Below, piece by piece: positions 39,707-48,523 of a stretch of 64,000 nt of DNA. The DNA comes from Bacillus sp. V2I10. Lineage in GTDB: Bacteria > Bacillota > Bacilli > Bacillales > Bacillaceae. The stretch lies in NCBI RefSeq assembly GCF_030817055.1, contig NZ_JAUSYV010000001.1, positions 4,798,001-4,862,000 of the forward strand. Direction: 5' to 3'. How positions within the stretch are numbered: position 1 is the first letter of the stretch; the number at the start of each line of letters is the position of its first letter. The notes beneath the pieces are model-generated. The model was not told the origin of the DNA and ran no database searches. It worked only from the letters and a program-made list of their open reading frames with translations. The position numbers were made by a program, and so were the translations under genes.

Positions 39707-40144
39707 AATAATGCTCACTTCAAGACCCATTTCAACGTTGCCTTTAATCGCACGGCTGATCATACAGGAGCTCTCTGCCCGCTCTGCAAGCTTTCTTGCA
39801 AGCTCTTCATCATTGACAGTTGCTGTGCTTTTTAACACAATGACAGGCCGATGAATGATTTTTTTATACGTAATCACACCTTTAGTTACATCGACCATTC
39901 CCTCTGATGTCATGGTAAGGTCTTCTTTGTCCAATCGACTGCGCTCCATCATAGCTGCAAGTGTGATGATATAGCAGGTTGCAGCAGCTCCAAGGAGCAT
40001 TTCGTCAGGGTTTGTTCCAACACCAGGACCTTCCATCTCCGGCGGAATCGACACCTGTGTCTTTAAATTCCCGCTTTCGATTTCTCCGACGTCGTTTCTA
40101 AGGCCAGGCCAATGTGCTTTTAAATGAAAAGAATGTTCCGGCAT
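39686..40144 (-). CDS. OsmC/Ohr-family peroxiredoxin-like protein
   Basis: 152 residues. Two conserved Cys: AATCYIITLAAMME (peroxidatic Cys on the central helix) and ESSCMISRAIKG (resolving Cys). The pattern fits OsmC-type thiol peroxidases, near the SACOL1771 subfamily as I recall. It reduces organic peroxides in the cytosol. GGAGGGATT precedes the ATG. Confidence 0.88.
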   Translation of the reverse strand: MPEHSFHLKAHWPGLRNDVGEIESGNLKTQVSIPPEMEGPGVGTNPDEMLLGAAATCYIITLAAMMERSRLDKEDLTMTSEGMVDVTKGVITYKKIIHRPVIVLKSTATVNDEELARKLAERAESSCMISRAIKGNVEMGLEVSIIKKAVTS

Positions 40145-40208
40145 GAGAATCCCTCCTTTACTTTAGTATATCCTCGTTAGAAAGTTGTCTTATGATCGGC
40201 ATACTTAA

Positions 40209-41282
40209 TTAACTCACAGCAACATTCGCCATGAAAGCAAGATAAGCAGAAACAATGAATAATACCGCAAATGCACAAGCAGCATATGCATTTCTTTTTT
40301 TAATGAAACTGATCACGATCATGCCAAGAAAAAGGGCTGCAAAAACAAAAAGCAGCATTCCATTCAGTGAGTATGCAAATCCGATTTCAATTGGCGCCTC
40401 GATCTTTAAGCCCTTAATGAATTCAAATAAAGGCGAAGCACCGTCTGAACGAAGTGTTGTGTTGACATCATGCGGCGGAGCCTGTGTTCCTAATACTCCT
40501 GTTAGGAAGAAAATGATCATGACGACAATGCTCTCGGCTCTTACCCAGACAAGAGTCTGGATATGACCTGTTCTTTTGCCTACAAAGCCATTCAAAAAAG
40601 CAAATAACAGCAGCGGGACTATACTTATATGTTTTAATAGAATTACTTGTCCATAAGATAAGCTCCATGAATGGACGTAATCATTCAGATCAACGACAAA
40701 TGTCATGACGATCAACCCGCTTGCAGTCAAAACTGTCATACATACGAGCGCAAACGGCGTAAACCAGCTCAGTAAAGCCTGCCAATTCGATGTTTTTTTT
40801 GAAAACCAAGCTGTATGAAGCAATACTCCCGTCCACAATGTGACGGAAAGAAAATGAATGCTGTGAAATGCGATCCCCGGCCAGAAGGATAATGATGCAG
40901 CATGGCTTGCATATCCCAAAGCTACAATCATGAAAAGTAAAAGTACACCCTGAAAATATTTAGAACCATCCAAATAAATGGCAATCCATAGACATGCTGC
41001 GGCGGCTGCCGTCATTAACCACGATTGACCTGCCTGAAAATCAGCCAATACCGATTGTATCGTTTGACTGAGACCGGCCATATGATAAAAACTCAGGATA
41101 ATTTTTAATACCGGCAGAAATGAAAAAACAACGATCAGCAAAACAGTTAGAAGCAAAAATGGTTTTGGAATTCGAATATCAGGTTTCTTGTCTTTTTTGA
41201 CAAACTGCAGGACAACATGCCCAATTAAGAAAGAGAAGAGAACATACGTGATCCCTTCTCCAATCGGTATGAGATAAGCCAT
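40209..41282 (-). CDS. CopD-family copper/membrane protein
   Basis: 357 residues with about eight membrane segments. The CopD domain lies in the middle: FHSIHFLSVTLWTGVLLHTAWF and YGQVILLKHISIVPLLLFAFLNG, with His residues in membrane helices. It is thought to move copper across the membrane with CopC. In B. subtilis CopC and CopD are fused in YcnJ; here they are two genes 5 bp apart. The C-terminus has two more helices. Start ATG 41282 directly follows the copC stop. Confidence 0.87.
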   Translation of the reverse strand: MAYLIPIGEGITYVLFSFLIGHVVLQFVKKDKKPDIRIPKPFLLLTVLLIVVFSFLPVLKIILSFYHMAGLSQTIQSVLADFQAGQSWLMTAAAAACLWIAIYLDGSKYFQGVLLLFMIVALGYASHAASLSFWPGIAFHSIHFLSVTLWTGVLLHTAWFSKKTSNWQALLSWFTPFALVCMTVLTASGLIVMTFVVDLNDYVHSWSLSYGQVILLKHISIVPLLLFAFLNGFVGKRTGHIQTLVWVRAESIVVMIIFFLTGVLGTQAPPHDVNTTLRSDGASPLFEFIKGLKIEAPIEIGFAYSLNGMLLFVFAALFLGMIVISFIKKRNAYAACAFAVLFIVSAYLAFMANVAVS

Positions 41283-41287
41283 GCTGA

Positions 41288-41860
41288 TCAGCCTTTCTTT
41301 TTCATTAAGAAAACAATACCGATAACGGCAATGACACCAATAGCAACTAGAATAGTCGTCATGACCGGGCTGTTCATAGCCTGCTCTGATTCCGCATTTT
41401 CTGTTTGTTCATCTGATTGTGCTGCCTTTTCATTATCAGCTTTCTGATTATCCTCATCCTCATTTACAGCTGATTCGTCTTCCTTTGATGATTGAGGCTC
41501 TTCTTCCTTGACCTCTTGCTGAACCGTAAAGGCGAGAGTGCCTTCCATCTCATGTCCATCTTCTCCAATAATTTTCCAGTCAGCTGTATATAATCCATTT
41601 TCGAGTTCACTTGATGAAATACCTTTAAGTGTTTCTCCTTCAGCCTTCACGTTCAGAGGAACCTCAGCACCATCTCTAGTTAATGAAATTGTACTTAATG
41701 ACTCAATCGCTGTATCAAAGGTTAACTTAATTTCTTTCATTGGTTTCGTTACTGTTGATCCTTCTTCAGGAGTTGAAGAAGTCATATGTGTATGAGCAAA
41801 AGCTGTATTCGGCAAAATAAGTAAAACGAGCATTCCTAATAGAGTGAGTATCTTTTTCAT
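41288..41860 (-). CDS. CopC-domain copper-binding protein, membrane-anchored
   Basis: 190 residues. A signal peptide (ILTLLGMLVLLILPNTAFA) should be cut before HTHMTSSTPEEGSTV, exposing the N-terminal His that binds Cu(II) in CopC proteins; the second His is in IGEDGHEMEGTLAFTV. Then follow an acidic linker (KEEEPQSSKEDES..) and a C-terminal membrane helix (TTILVAIGVIAVIGIVFLM). It binds copper outside the cell and passes it to CopD. First gene of a two-gene unit. Confidence 0.9.
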   Translation of the reverse strand: MKKILTLLGMLVLLILPNTAFAHTHMTSSTPEEGSTVTKPMKEIKLTFDTAIESLSTISLTRDGAEVPLNVKAEGETLKGISSSELENGLYTADWKIIGEDGHEMEGTLAFTVQQEVKEEEPQSSKEDESAVNEDEDNQKADNEKAAQSDEQTENAESEQAMNSPVMTTILVAIGVIAVIGIVFLMKKKG

Positions 41861-41976
41861 ATCATTATTCCTTTCTATAGTTACATTCTAATTTCATCTT
41901 AACATGATCCGTCACCTTCCCTTTCGCAGAAATTCGACAGTTTTCTAAACACTGCCTTTTAAAATGTTCCCTTCTA

Positions 41977-42015
41977 ATAAAAAAAAACCCGGGAATACAA
42001 CGACCCGAGTTTTTC
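41977..42015 (-). terminator. Likely terminator of the DedA gene
   Basis: Minus strand AACTCGGG-tcgttgtatt-CCCGGGTT followed by TTTTTTT, about 100 nt after the DedA stop codon. Confidence 0.65.
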
Positions 42016-42118
42016 AGCAGTTATCTGCAATTGTTTATTATCGTTATTTTAAAAACTGATTGTCTTTGTCTTTCTTTATTTGATTGCTTGTCTGAATGGC
42101 TTTTTCAATGCATACTTT

Positions 42119-42724
42119 TTAGTGTGATCTCAATTTCTTTCTTCGGTAATATCTAATAAAAATAATCGACAAAAAAAGAATACATCCAACTCCGATAAAA
42201 AATGGTCCAAATCTAGTAAGATACCCATTTACTGCTACAATGGAAGAGCCGAATTTATTGCCCATACAAAAAAAGAGAATGGCCCACAAAAAGGATGAAC
42301 CATATGCCAGCAGAGCAAATTTCCAGAACTTTAATTTATTCATGCCTGCGAGGACTGGACCGAGATGCCGCAGCAGAGGGAAAAAATAGGTCATGCCTAG
42401 TGTATAATCGCCATGTCTTGCAAATAATTGCTGAAATTTGATAAACCTGCGCTGCGCTCTTTTTCTTCTGACTAAAAAAGACAGAGCCAGTTCCCCAAAG
42501 CTTTTCCCAACTAAAAACCAGAAGGTAAGTGCCGTCATGATCCCAAAATAGGATGAAAAAAAGGCAGGTACAGGGTGCAGAATCCCATGAGATGCAGCAA
42601 ATCCGCCCATCATAACAATCACTTCATTCGGAAGAGGAATAAAAAAGGTTCCGGCAGAAAGCATTACAAACAGGGCAAGGTAGCCATACTCCTCTATAAA
42701 AACAAGTATCTCCGAAATCTCCAT
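42119..42724 (-). CDS. DedA-family membrane protein
   Basis: 201 residues. The DedA/VTT pattern is clear: GTFFIPLPNEVIVMMGGFAA near residue 25, YFFPLLRHLGPVLAGMNKLKFWKFALLAYGSSFLWA in the second half, and two C-terminal helices. The F/RxxPxxR motif (FFPLLRHLGP) is present. DedA proteins are lipid flippases (undecaprenyl-phosphate or phosphatidylethanolamine recycling). A possible ribosome site GAAGGCAGTGAGAAA precedes ATG. Confidence 0.88.
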   Translation of the reverse strand: MEISEILVFIEEYGYLALFVMLSAGTFFIPLPNEVIVMMGGFAASHGILHPVPAFFSSYFGIMTALTFWFLVGKSFGELALSFLVRRKRAQRRFIKFQQLFARHGDYTLGMTYFFPLLRHLGPVLAGMNKLKFWKFALLAYGSSFLWAILFFCMGNKFGSSIVAVNGYLTRFGPFFIGVGCILFLSIIFIRYYRRKKLRSH

Positions 42725-42795
42725 TTTCTCACTGCCTTCATCTTTATGTATGTTCCATTATACTAAGATAATAAGCGTTAGAATAGAAAGATGCC

Positions 42796-43581
42796 TTAGT
42801 CAATTTTACCGTCTTTTTTCAAGATGGAAATGAATGTATTCACGATCCCTTGATCAAAATGAATTCCGCTCCATTTCTTCAGTTCCCGTACCGCTTCGGC
42901 TGCACTAAGCGGACTCCGGTAAACGCGATCCTGTGTCATCGCATCATATGTATCACTTACTGTCACGATTTTTGATTCCAGCAGGATTTCTTCCGATTTC
43001 AGTCCAAAAGGATAGCCTGAACCATCTAACTTTTCATGATGCTGAAGAATGATATCACTTACACCTTTCTGATGTTTTAAAATATCAGCTCCGTCTGCGG
43101 GATGCTTCTTTATGTTAGAAAATTTCTCATCAGTTAGTTTGTCAGGTTTATTTAAGATCTCAGCCCTTACGTTAATTTTCCCGATATCATGAAGCAGCGA
43201 TGCAACATAGAGATTCTCAAGCCTCTTCTTATCAAGTCCCATCTCTTTGGCAATCTTAATGGAATACTCCTGAACCCGCATACTGTGATTATATGTGTAG
43301 CGATCCTTTTGTTCTACTTTTTGTACCATACTTGTCCATTTCTCTATTTCGTCGCTTAAATCATCAAATGCCGGTTCTGTAATAAACCAAAGCAGTTCTA
43401 AATCGGTTAAAGCTTTAAAAAAGATTGGTTTTTTCAAGTCCTGAACATAGAAGTAATCTTTCTCCTTCAGTACTTTGCTTTCGTTATTCTCCTCAAAGAG
43501 AACTTCCCCTTTAATGATGTAATAAAATTCAAAGGAGTCTCTCTTTTCTCCTGGATAAATGTAGAACATGCGAACCTTCAC
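42796..43581 (-). CDS. HD-GYP phosphohydrolase with N-terminal cupin-like domain
   Basis: 261 residues from GTG 43581. The first ~75 residues look like a cupin sensor (YYIIKGEVLFEEN). HD-GYP follows: HSMRVQEYSIKIAKEMGL, LLHDIGKINV, HPADGADIL, QHHEKLDGSGYPFGLKSEEI and VSDTYDAMTQDRVYR. It should hydrolyse cyclic dinucleotides. No ribosome site fits the GTG. Coding signal continues upstream in frame (SYINTVKQESAELSLLLKNE and on) to a TAA at about 43677 without a standard start codon, so either the true start is non-standard or it has been lost. Confidence 0.82.
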   Translation of the reverse strand: MKVRMFYIYPGEKRDSFEFYYIIKGEVLFEENNESKVLKEKDYFYVQDLKKPIFFKALTDLELLWFITEPAFDDLSDEIEKWTSMVQKVEQKDRYTYNHSMRVQEYSIKIAKEMGLDKKRLENLYVASLLHDIGKINVRAEILNKPDKLTDEKFSNIKKHPADGADILKHQKGVSDIILQHHEKLDGSGYPFGLKSEEILLESKIVTVSDTYDAMTQDRVYRSPLSAAEAVRELKKWSGIHFDQGIVNTFISILKKDGKID

Positions 43582-43691
43582 TATGCTTTGAAAGAGAATT
43601 TCTGTTCCTTCATTTTTCAGCAGCAGACTTAATTCTGCCGACTCCTGTTTTACCGTATTGATGTAACTGCCCTGAATTTAAATGACCCAAT

Positions 43692-43719
43692 AAAAAAACG
43701 ATGCAGCTTGTGCTGCATC
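43692..43719 (-). terminator. Terminator of the CPA antiporter gene
   Basis: Minus strand GATGCAGC-acaa-GCTGCATC followed by GTTTTTTTA. Confidence 0.92.
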
Positions 43720-43736
43720 ACTTTCCACATCTATAT

Positions 43737-45206
43737 TCATTCAAAATTACTGGCACTCTCCACGTTTTCTCCCTGAAAAATCGTTTTAATCTTTTCCCGG
43801 TTTTTCTTGGAGACGAGAATATATAAAGTATCACCTGAAAAAATATTTGTATCTCCTCTCGGAGTGTGAAGTTTTTCATCTCTTATAACAGCCGTTATTA
43901 AAGCATCATTCGGCAGCTCAATGTCTTTTAATTCTTTTCCTGAAACAGTGGCGCCTTCCCCAACCTCAAGCTCAATCATCTCATTATTAGTTTTGCCGAT
44001 CGAGATTAATTCAAGGGTATGGGGCACTGAATTTTTCTTGCTTTCTGACAGGTTCAGCTTATTGGCAAGAGGGGTAAGCGTCGCACCCTGAAGCAGCGCC
44101 GAAGTCAGGACAACGAAGAAAACGACATTAAAGATCAGCTGACTGTTCTCAAGTCCTGAAAGCATCGGATAAGTAGCCAGAACGATCGGAACCGCTCCTC
44201 TTAATCCCGCCCAGGAAATAAACAGTTTTTCCTTTACGGAAAACTTAGATACAAACATGCTGATGAAGACTCCTATTGGACGCGCCACTATCATTAAGAT
44301 CACTGACAGCAGCAAACCTTCCCAAACGATGTCCAAAAGCTGATTCGGGAACACAAGCAAGCCAAGTAATATAAACATTAAAATCTGCATCATCCAAGCA
44401 AAGCCTTCATTAAAACGAATGATCGAATGGCGGAAGGTTAAATCTGAATTTCCGACTATGACAGCCATGACATAAACAGCAAGGAGTCCGCTTGCGTGTG
44501 CGAACGTGGTTAAGCTGTAAGTTAAAATGGCAAAGGCAAGCGATAAAACCGGATATAGCCCGGATGAATCCAAATTTATTTTGTTAATGGTCCACACTGC
44601 AAGCTTTCCGAAGAGTAAACCTGCTGCAAGACCAAAGCCCATCTCCCAGAAGAATCTTAAGACAAGTCCAATAAAACTCGTATCTGGCTGCCCAATCAAA
44701 TGAATGATCGTTACTGTCAGAAATACGGCCATTGGATCATTCGTACCAGATTCAGCCTCCAGAGTAGACGTCAACTTCTTTCTGATGTTTTTGTTGCCGA
44801 GAACAGCAAACACTGCTGCTGCATCAGTTGATCCAACGATTGCTCCAAACAATAACCCCTCAAGCCAGGTTAAATCGAGAATGAATTTTGCAAATACGCC
44901 GATTATGATCGTCGTTATAAAAACGCCGATTGTAGCAAGCATGGATGATGGCACAAGAATTTTTCTGACATCTACCCATTTTGTCTGTAATCCCCCGTCA
45001 AAAATAATAATCACCAGGGCAATAATTCCGAATAACTGGGCAAGCTTTGCATTATCAAAATAAATATAATTGCTGAGCACCATACCGACAACAATAAAAA
45101 AAACCAGGGAAGGCAAACCAAGCCGAGAGGAAAACTTTGCAGTCATAACACCGATTGTTAGAAGAACAGCTAAAATTAAAATGATATGATCAACAGAAAA
45201 CGACAA
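43737..45206 (-). CDS. CPA1-type K+(Na+)/H+ antiporter with TrkA-C domain
   Basis: 489 residues. About 12 membrane segments in the first 390 residues: IIIFDGGLQT, GAIVGSTDAAAVFAVLG and ESGTNDPMAVFLTV (the NDP motif of NhaP/CvrA) mark the ion site. The C-terminal ~85 residues form an RCK_C/TrkA-C domain (IELEVGEGATVSGKELKDIELPNDALITAVIRD), a regulatory ligand site. The closest type is NhaP2/CvrA. The start is TTG 45206, 6 nt after GAGGTGAT. Confidence 0.9.
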   Translation of the reverse strand: MSFSVDHIILILAVLLTIGVMTAKFSSRLGLPSLVFFIVVGMVLSNYIYFDNAKLAQLFGIIALVIIIFDGGLQTKWVDVRKILVPSSMLATIGVFITTIIIGVFAKFILDLTWLEGLLFGAIVGSTDAAAVFAVLGNKNIRKKLTSTLEAESGTNDPMAVFLTVTIIHLIGQPDTSFIGLVLRFFWEMGFGLAAGLLFGKLAVWTINKINLDSSGLYPVLSLAFAILTYSLTTFAHASGLLAVYVMAVIVGNSDLTFRHSIIRFNEGFAWMMQILMFILLGLLVFPNQLLDIVWEGLLLSVILMIVARPIGVFISMFVSKFSVKEKLFISWAGLRGAVPIVLATYPMLSGLENSQLIFNVVFFVVLTSALLQGATLTPLANKLNLSESKKNSVPHTLELISIGKTNNEMIELEVGEGATVSGKELKDIELPNDALITAVIRDEKLHTPRGDTNIFSGDTLYILVSKKNREKIKTIFQGENVESASNFE

Positions 45207-45604
45207 TACTGCATCACCTCACAGTTTCATTTTGACACAACGTTTTGAAGAGACTTAATAGAGGAATAAGTCTATTTTATCTCAGCATTCAGCCTATCGT
45301 CTAGAAATTGGCCTGAGGAAAAAGATTTTCCGAATGAAAGTCCATGGATGTTTCTTCCTCCTATATAATGGTTTATAGAATGAATCTGAGGGAAACAACA
45401 AAGAAAACTAATAACATCTTTTTATCCAAACAGAATTCATCTGAACAATGATGTCGCCTATGTTCAAATCTTAAACACCGCCCCCCTGTAACCTATCTTT
45501 TATGATAGGTTTTTCTTTTACACAAATTTGACTAAAATCCTTACAGGACTTTCCAAATTCATCAAGAAGTTATCCTTATAAATAAACAATAGGGGGAACT
45601 TTTT
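45207..45604. other. 398-bp gap with a terminator but no clear gene
   Basis: A hairpin ACCTATC-ttttat-GATAGGT followed by TTTTTC (45491-45518, plus strand) implies a transcript ends here. TATAAT at 45362-45367 could be a -10 box, but no good -35 is seen. A 23-codon frame from ATG 45380 lacks a ribosome site. A small RNA is possible but unsupported. Confidence 0.35.
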
Positions 45605-45976
45605 TTGAAGAAGAGCAATGAGGATATAGCAAACAGAGATTTAATGAGTTCTATATATAAGGATTATGAAAAAAAAGGCGGAGCTGAAAAATTGCCGGGC
45701 ATGGGTAAGCCACTTCCAAAAAGCGCTCTAGAGGGGGATATTTTCACGAAAATTGTCAAAAACGCAAACTACCTCCCTGCATGGATTAAAATGCAAAAAG
45801 AAATTAAGCAGCGCATAGAAAAATTGATGAAACTCACTGATGATGAAAAACGTATAACAGAAGCTGAGCAAATTAATAAGGAAATTATGAAATATAACCG
45901 TTCTTGTCCCGCAGCCCTGCAGAAAAACTTACTATCTCTTAATGAGCTTGAAAAACATTACAAACTTTGGGAATAA
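45605..45976 (+). CDS. DUF1992-family protein
   Basis: 123 residues. IANRDLMSSIYKDYEKKGGAEKLPGMGKPLPKSALEGDIFTKIVKNANYLPAWIKMQKEIK is the DUF1992 (DnaJ-homologue subfamily C member 28 conserved domain) pattern: AxxxGxFxxLPGxGKPL and LPxWIxxxKEI. The domain is soluble and helical; function unknown. The start is TTG 45605, 9 nt after AGGGGG. Confidence 0.87.
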   Translation: MKKSNEDIANRDLMSSIYKDYEKKGGAEKLPGMGKPLPKSALEGDIFTKIVKNANYLPAWIKMQKEIKQRIEKLMKLTDDEKRITEAEQINKEIMKYNRSCPAALQKNLLSLNELEKHYKLWE

Positions 45977-46163
45977 CAGATTCATACTGGAATGTCATGG
46001 CGAAGCCTGCTGCATTATCGTAACGAGTAAGTGAGACAGGGCTATGGCATGATATAATGAAAACAATTTGTTTCACCTTTTCCCCATATGGGAAAAGCTA
46101 CATATGGCAAATCTCCGCAAACTCATGTAAGTGAGAAATACATCAAAAGGTGGTGCATGTCAT

Positions 46164-47288
46164 TTGCCGAAGGACCGCATTTTTAAAATTGGTTATGGAA
46201 TCATTATCTTTTTAACGATTATTCTGCTGTCGACTAAAGTAGATTTCATTTTCAGACCGCTTGAAATCATATTCACGACCTTATTTTTCCCGTTTTTGGT
46301 TTCAGGGATCATCTTTTATTTACTTCGTCCGATCGTGCGATTTTTAGGAAGAAAAGGCGTTCCGAATACCATCTCGATCATCATTATTTATCTGCTCGTT
46401 ATTGGCCTTGGAACATTGGTCGTATTCTTGATCGGACCGGCTATTCAGAAACAATTTCAAGAACTGATCAAAAACTTTCCTCAGATTGTGCAAACCCTGC
46501 AGGATAACCTTCTCGCTCTTAGAGAAAATAAATGGTTTGCCCGGTTTGAACAGAATGATATTTTGACATTTGAAAAGATGACAGCTTCTGTTACAGATTA
46601 TTTCCAGGCAAATGTAAGCAATATCGGCAGCCGTGTTTCTAATTTCATCGGCATTCTGACAAGCATTGCAACAATCTTTGTAACCGTGCCGTTTATTGTT
46701 TTTTATTTGCTGAAAGATGGTGAATATGCACCAAAACAAGTTTTGCGCTTTTTACCTTATACAAAGGCAAACGAAGCGAAGCTCATTTTAAAAGATATGG
46801 ATCATGCCCTTAGCTCGTACATTCAGGGACAGGCTCTTGTCAGTCTTGTCGTTGGTGTAATGATGTACATAGGTTACTTAATCATTGGACTTGATTATTC
46901 CATTCTGCTTGCGATGTTTGCGATGCTGACAAACGTCATTCCATTCCTTGGACCGTTTATAGCAGTAATCCCTGCTGTAATTGTAGGCTTCCTGGATTCA
47001 CCTTTTATGGTTGTACAAGTACTCATAGTCGTCATTATTGTTCAGCAAATCGACGGCAATGTTTCTTCTCCGCTGATCATGGGCAAAAGACTTGATATTC
47101 ACCCTTTAACTATCATCTTGCTCCTGATTGTTGCAGGAAGCATGGGCGGATTGCTTGGAATGCTTCTTGCCGTTCCGACCTACGCCATATTGAAGGTCAT
47201 ATGCAGCCATTCTTACAGACTTTACCTTCTCCGGAAAGAGCGGCTCGATCCAATCCAAAACACGAATATCGACATTGAAATTGAGTAA
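46164..47288 (+). CDS. AI-2E family (YueF/PerM-like) membrane exporter
   Basis: 374 residues, about seven membrane segments. Family signs: FIFRPLEIIFTTLFFPFLVSGIIFYLLRPIVRFL, the long soluble middle (FQELIKNFPQIVQTLQDNLLAL), FIGILTSIATIFVTVPFIVFYLLKDG, and NVIPFLGPFIAVIPAVIVGFLDSP plus GNVSSPLIMGKRLDIHPLTIILLLIVAGS near the end. Members export autoinducer-2 or ions; the substrate here is unknown. I chose TTG 46164 (AAAGGTGGT 9 nt upstream); the frame opens at 46131 without a ribosome site. Confidence 0.88.
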   Translation: MPKDRIFKIGYGIIIFLTIILLSTKVDFIFRPLEIIFTTLFFPFLVSGIIFYLLRPIVRFLGRKGVPNTISIIIIYLLVIGLGTLVVFLIGPAIQKQFQELIKNFPQIVQTLQDNLLALRENKWFARFEQNDILTFEKMTASVTDYFQANVSNIGSRVSNFIGILTSIATIFVTVPFIVFYLLKDGEYAPKQVLRFLPYTKANEAKLILKDMDHALSSYIQGQALVSLVVGVMMYIGYLIIGLDYSILLAMFAMLTNVIPFLGPFIAVIPAVIVGFLDSPFMVVQVLIVVIIVQQIDGNVSSPLIMGKRLDIHPLTIILLLIVAGSMGGLLGMLLAVPTYAILKVICSHSYRLYLLRKERLDPIQNTNIDIEIE

Positions 47289-47348
47289 TTTCAGCAGTTT
47301 GAAGGATAGTAACAGCAGTAAAATAATCATGATTTGGCAGGTGGGCAT

Positions 47349-48314
47349 ATGACGTTTTTTCAGCTTCTTAAAAAGGGAAATAAATCTTCAGGCATTGCAG
47401 CTCTCGGGAATACGGCATTAACGATTATTAAAGGAATCGCCGCTTTTATAAGCGGGAATGGAACCATGTATGCCACCACTTTGCATTCAGCAGCAGATGC
47501 CATTAACCAGGGGTTTGTTTTTATCGGAAGCGCTCTTGCTGAAAAAGCTCCGACAAAACGATTTCCAACCGGATTCGGACGTGTGGTGAATCTCTTCGTC
47601 TTGATTGCGGTTATCGTGATCTCCATTATGGCATACGAAACGTTTCATAAAGGCTGGGAGCTGATTCAGCACCCTAAAGCAACCACAAATATCCTGTTAA
47701 ATGCAGGAATCCTTGTTATCGCCGTTATCATTGACGGTCTCATTCTTATTAAAGCAATGAAAGAAATTGCACATGAGACAAGAACAGAAGCAAAAGGATT
47801 TGCTGTTGCAGCAAATGCATTTAAAAATGTAAGTCTTGCTTCGCCGCCAACAAGACTTGTTTTCTACGAAGACATCATTGCTACATTTGGTGCATTATTA
47901 GCTCTTGTATCAATCGTAGTATCTTATTTCACCGGTCTTTACGTTTTAGATGGTGTAGGTACTCTGCTGATTGGAGTATTGCTGATAGGCATTGCCGTTA
48001 AAATCGGTTATGAAAATACAATTGGATTAATCGGAGTTGCTGCTCCAAAAGATGTCGAGGACCGAATTGCAGAAATGATTCTATCTGACCCTGACGTTGA
48101 AGACATTAAAAATCTCCGTATTCTTCAGGAGGGGCGCAAATACCATGTTGAAAGCTATTTGGAACTAAAACCCGGGTTATCTCTAGCTGTTGCAGATGAT
48201 ATTAAAATCCGGGTGAAGGATCACTTATATACCGATCCTGATATTGCAGATGTCACACTTGGCATTTTCGAATCAGACGGAGTGAAAACATGGGGAATGA
48301 ATGAAACTGAATAA
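47349..48314 (+). CDS. Cation-diffusion-facilitator-like transporter (ZnT9-type)
   Basis: 321 residues with five to six membrane helices and a C-terminal soluble domain (DPDVEDIKNLRILQEGRKYHVESYLELKPG). The helix-2 metal motif is TLHSAADAINQGF (HxxxD), but helix 5 has FYEDIIATFGALLALV, with EDxxA in place of HxxxD. That pattern marks the SLC30A9/ZnT9-like branch rather than classical CDF zinc exporters. Metal specificity is not readable. AGGTGG lies 5 nt before ATG 47349. It follows the AI-2E-type gene by 60 bp. Confidence 0.85.
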   Translation: MTFFQLLKKGNKSSGIAALGNTALTIIKGIAAFISGNGTMYATTLHSAADAINQGFVFIGSALAEKAPTKRFPTGFGRVVNLFVLIAVIVISIMAYETFHKGWELIQHPKATTNILLNAGILVIAVIIDGLILIKAMKEIAHETRTEAKGFAVAANAFKNVSLASPPTRLVFYEDIIATFGALLALVSIVVSYFTGLYVLDGVGTLLIGVLLIGIAVKIGYENTIGLIGVAAPKDVEDRIAEMILSDPDVEDIKNLRILQEGRKYHVESYLELKPGLSLAVADDIKIRVKDHLYTDPDIADVTLGIFESDGVKTWGMNETE

Positions 48315-48328
48315 AAGCTTAGATAAAG

Positions 48329-48356
48329 AAGACCATTTTTAAATGGTCTTTTTTTG
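48329..48356 (+). terminator. Terminator of the CDF-like gene
   Basis: AAGACCATTT-tt-AAATGGTCTT followed by TTTTT. Confidence 0.93.
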
Positions 48357-48523
48357 TTTGTCATTTTTTTTAAAGCGTTTAAAACTGGATACTAAACGGA
48401 TGGTTCAAATGTTTTCCAAATACAAATATGGGGTTATGGAAAAAAAGTGAAACTTTATTTAGTTTTAATCGTTTAAGAAAGTGTACACCTTGATTCACCA
48501 AATTGGAGAGGAGCTCGTTAATT

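Noticed and set aside
45362..45520. Small RNA gene
   Set aside because: A TATAAT and a terminator are present, but there is no -35 box at the right distance and no internal structure.
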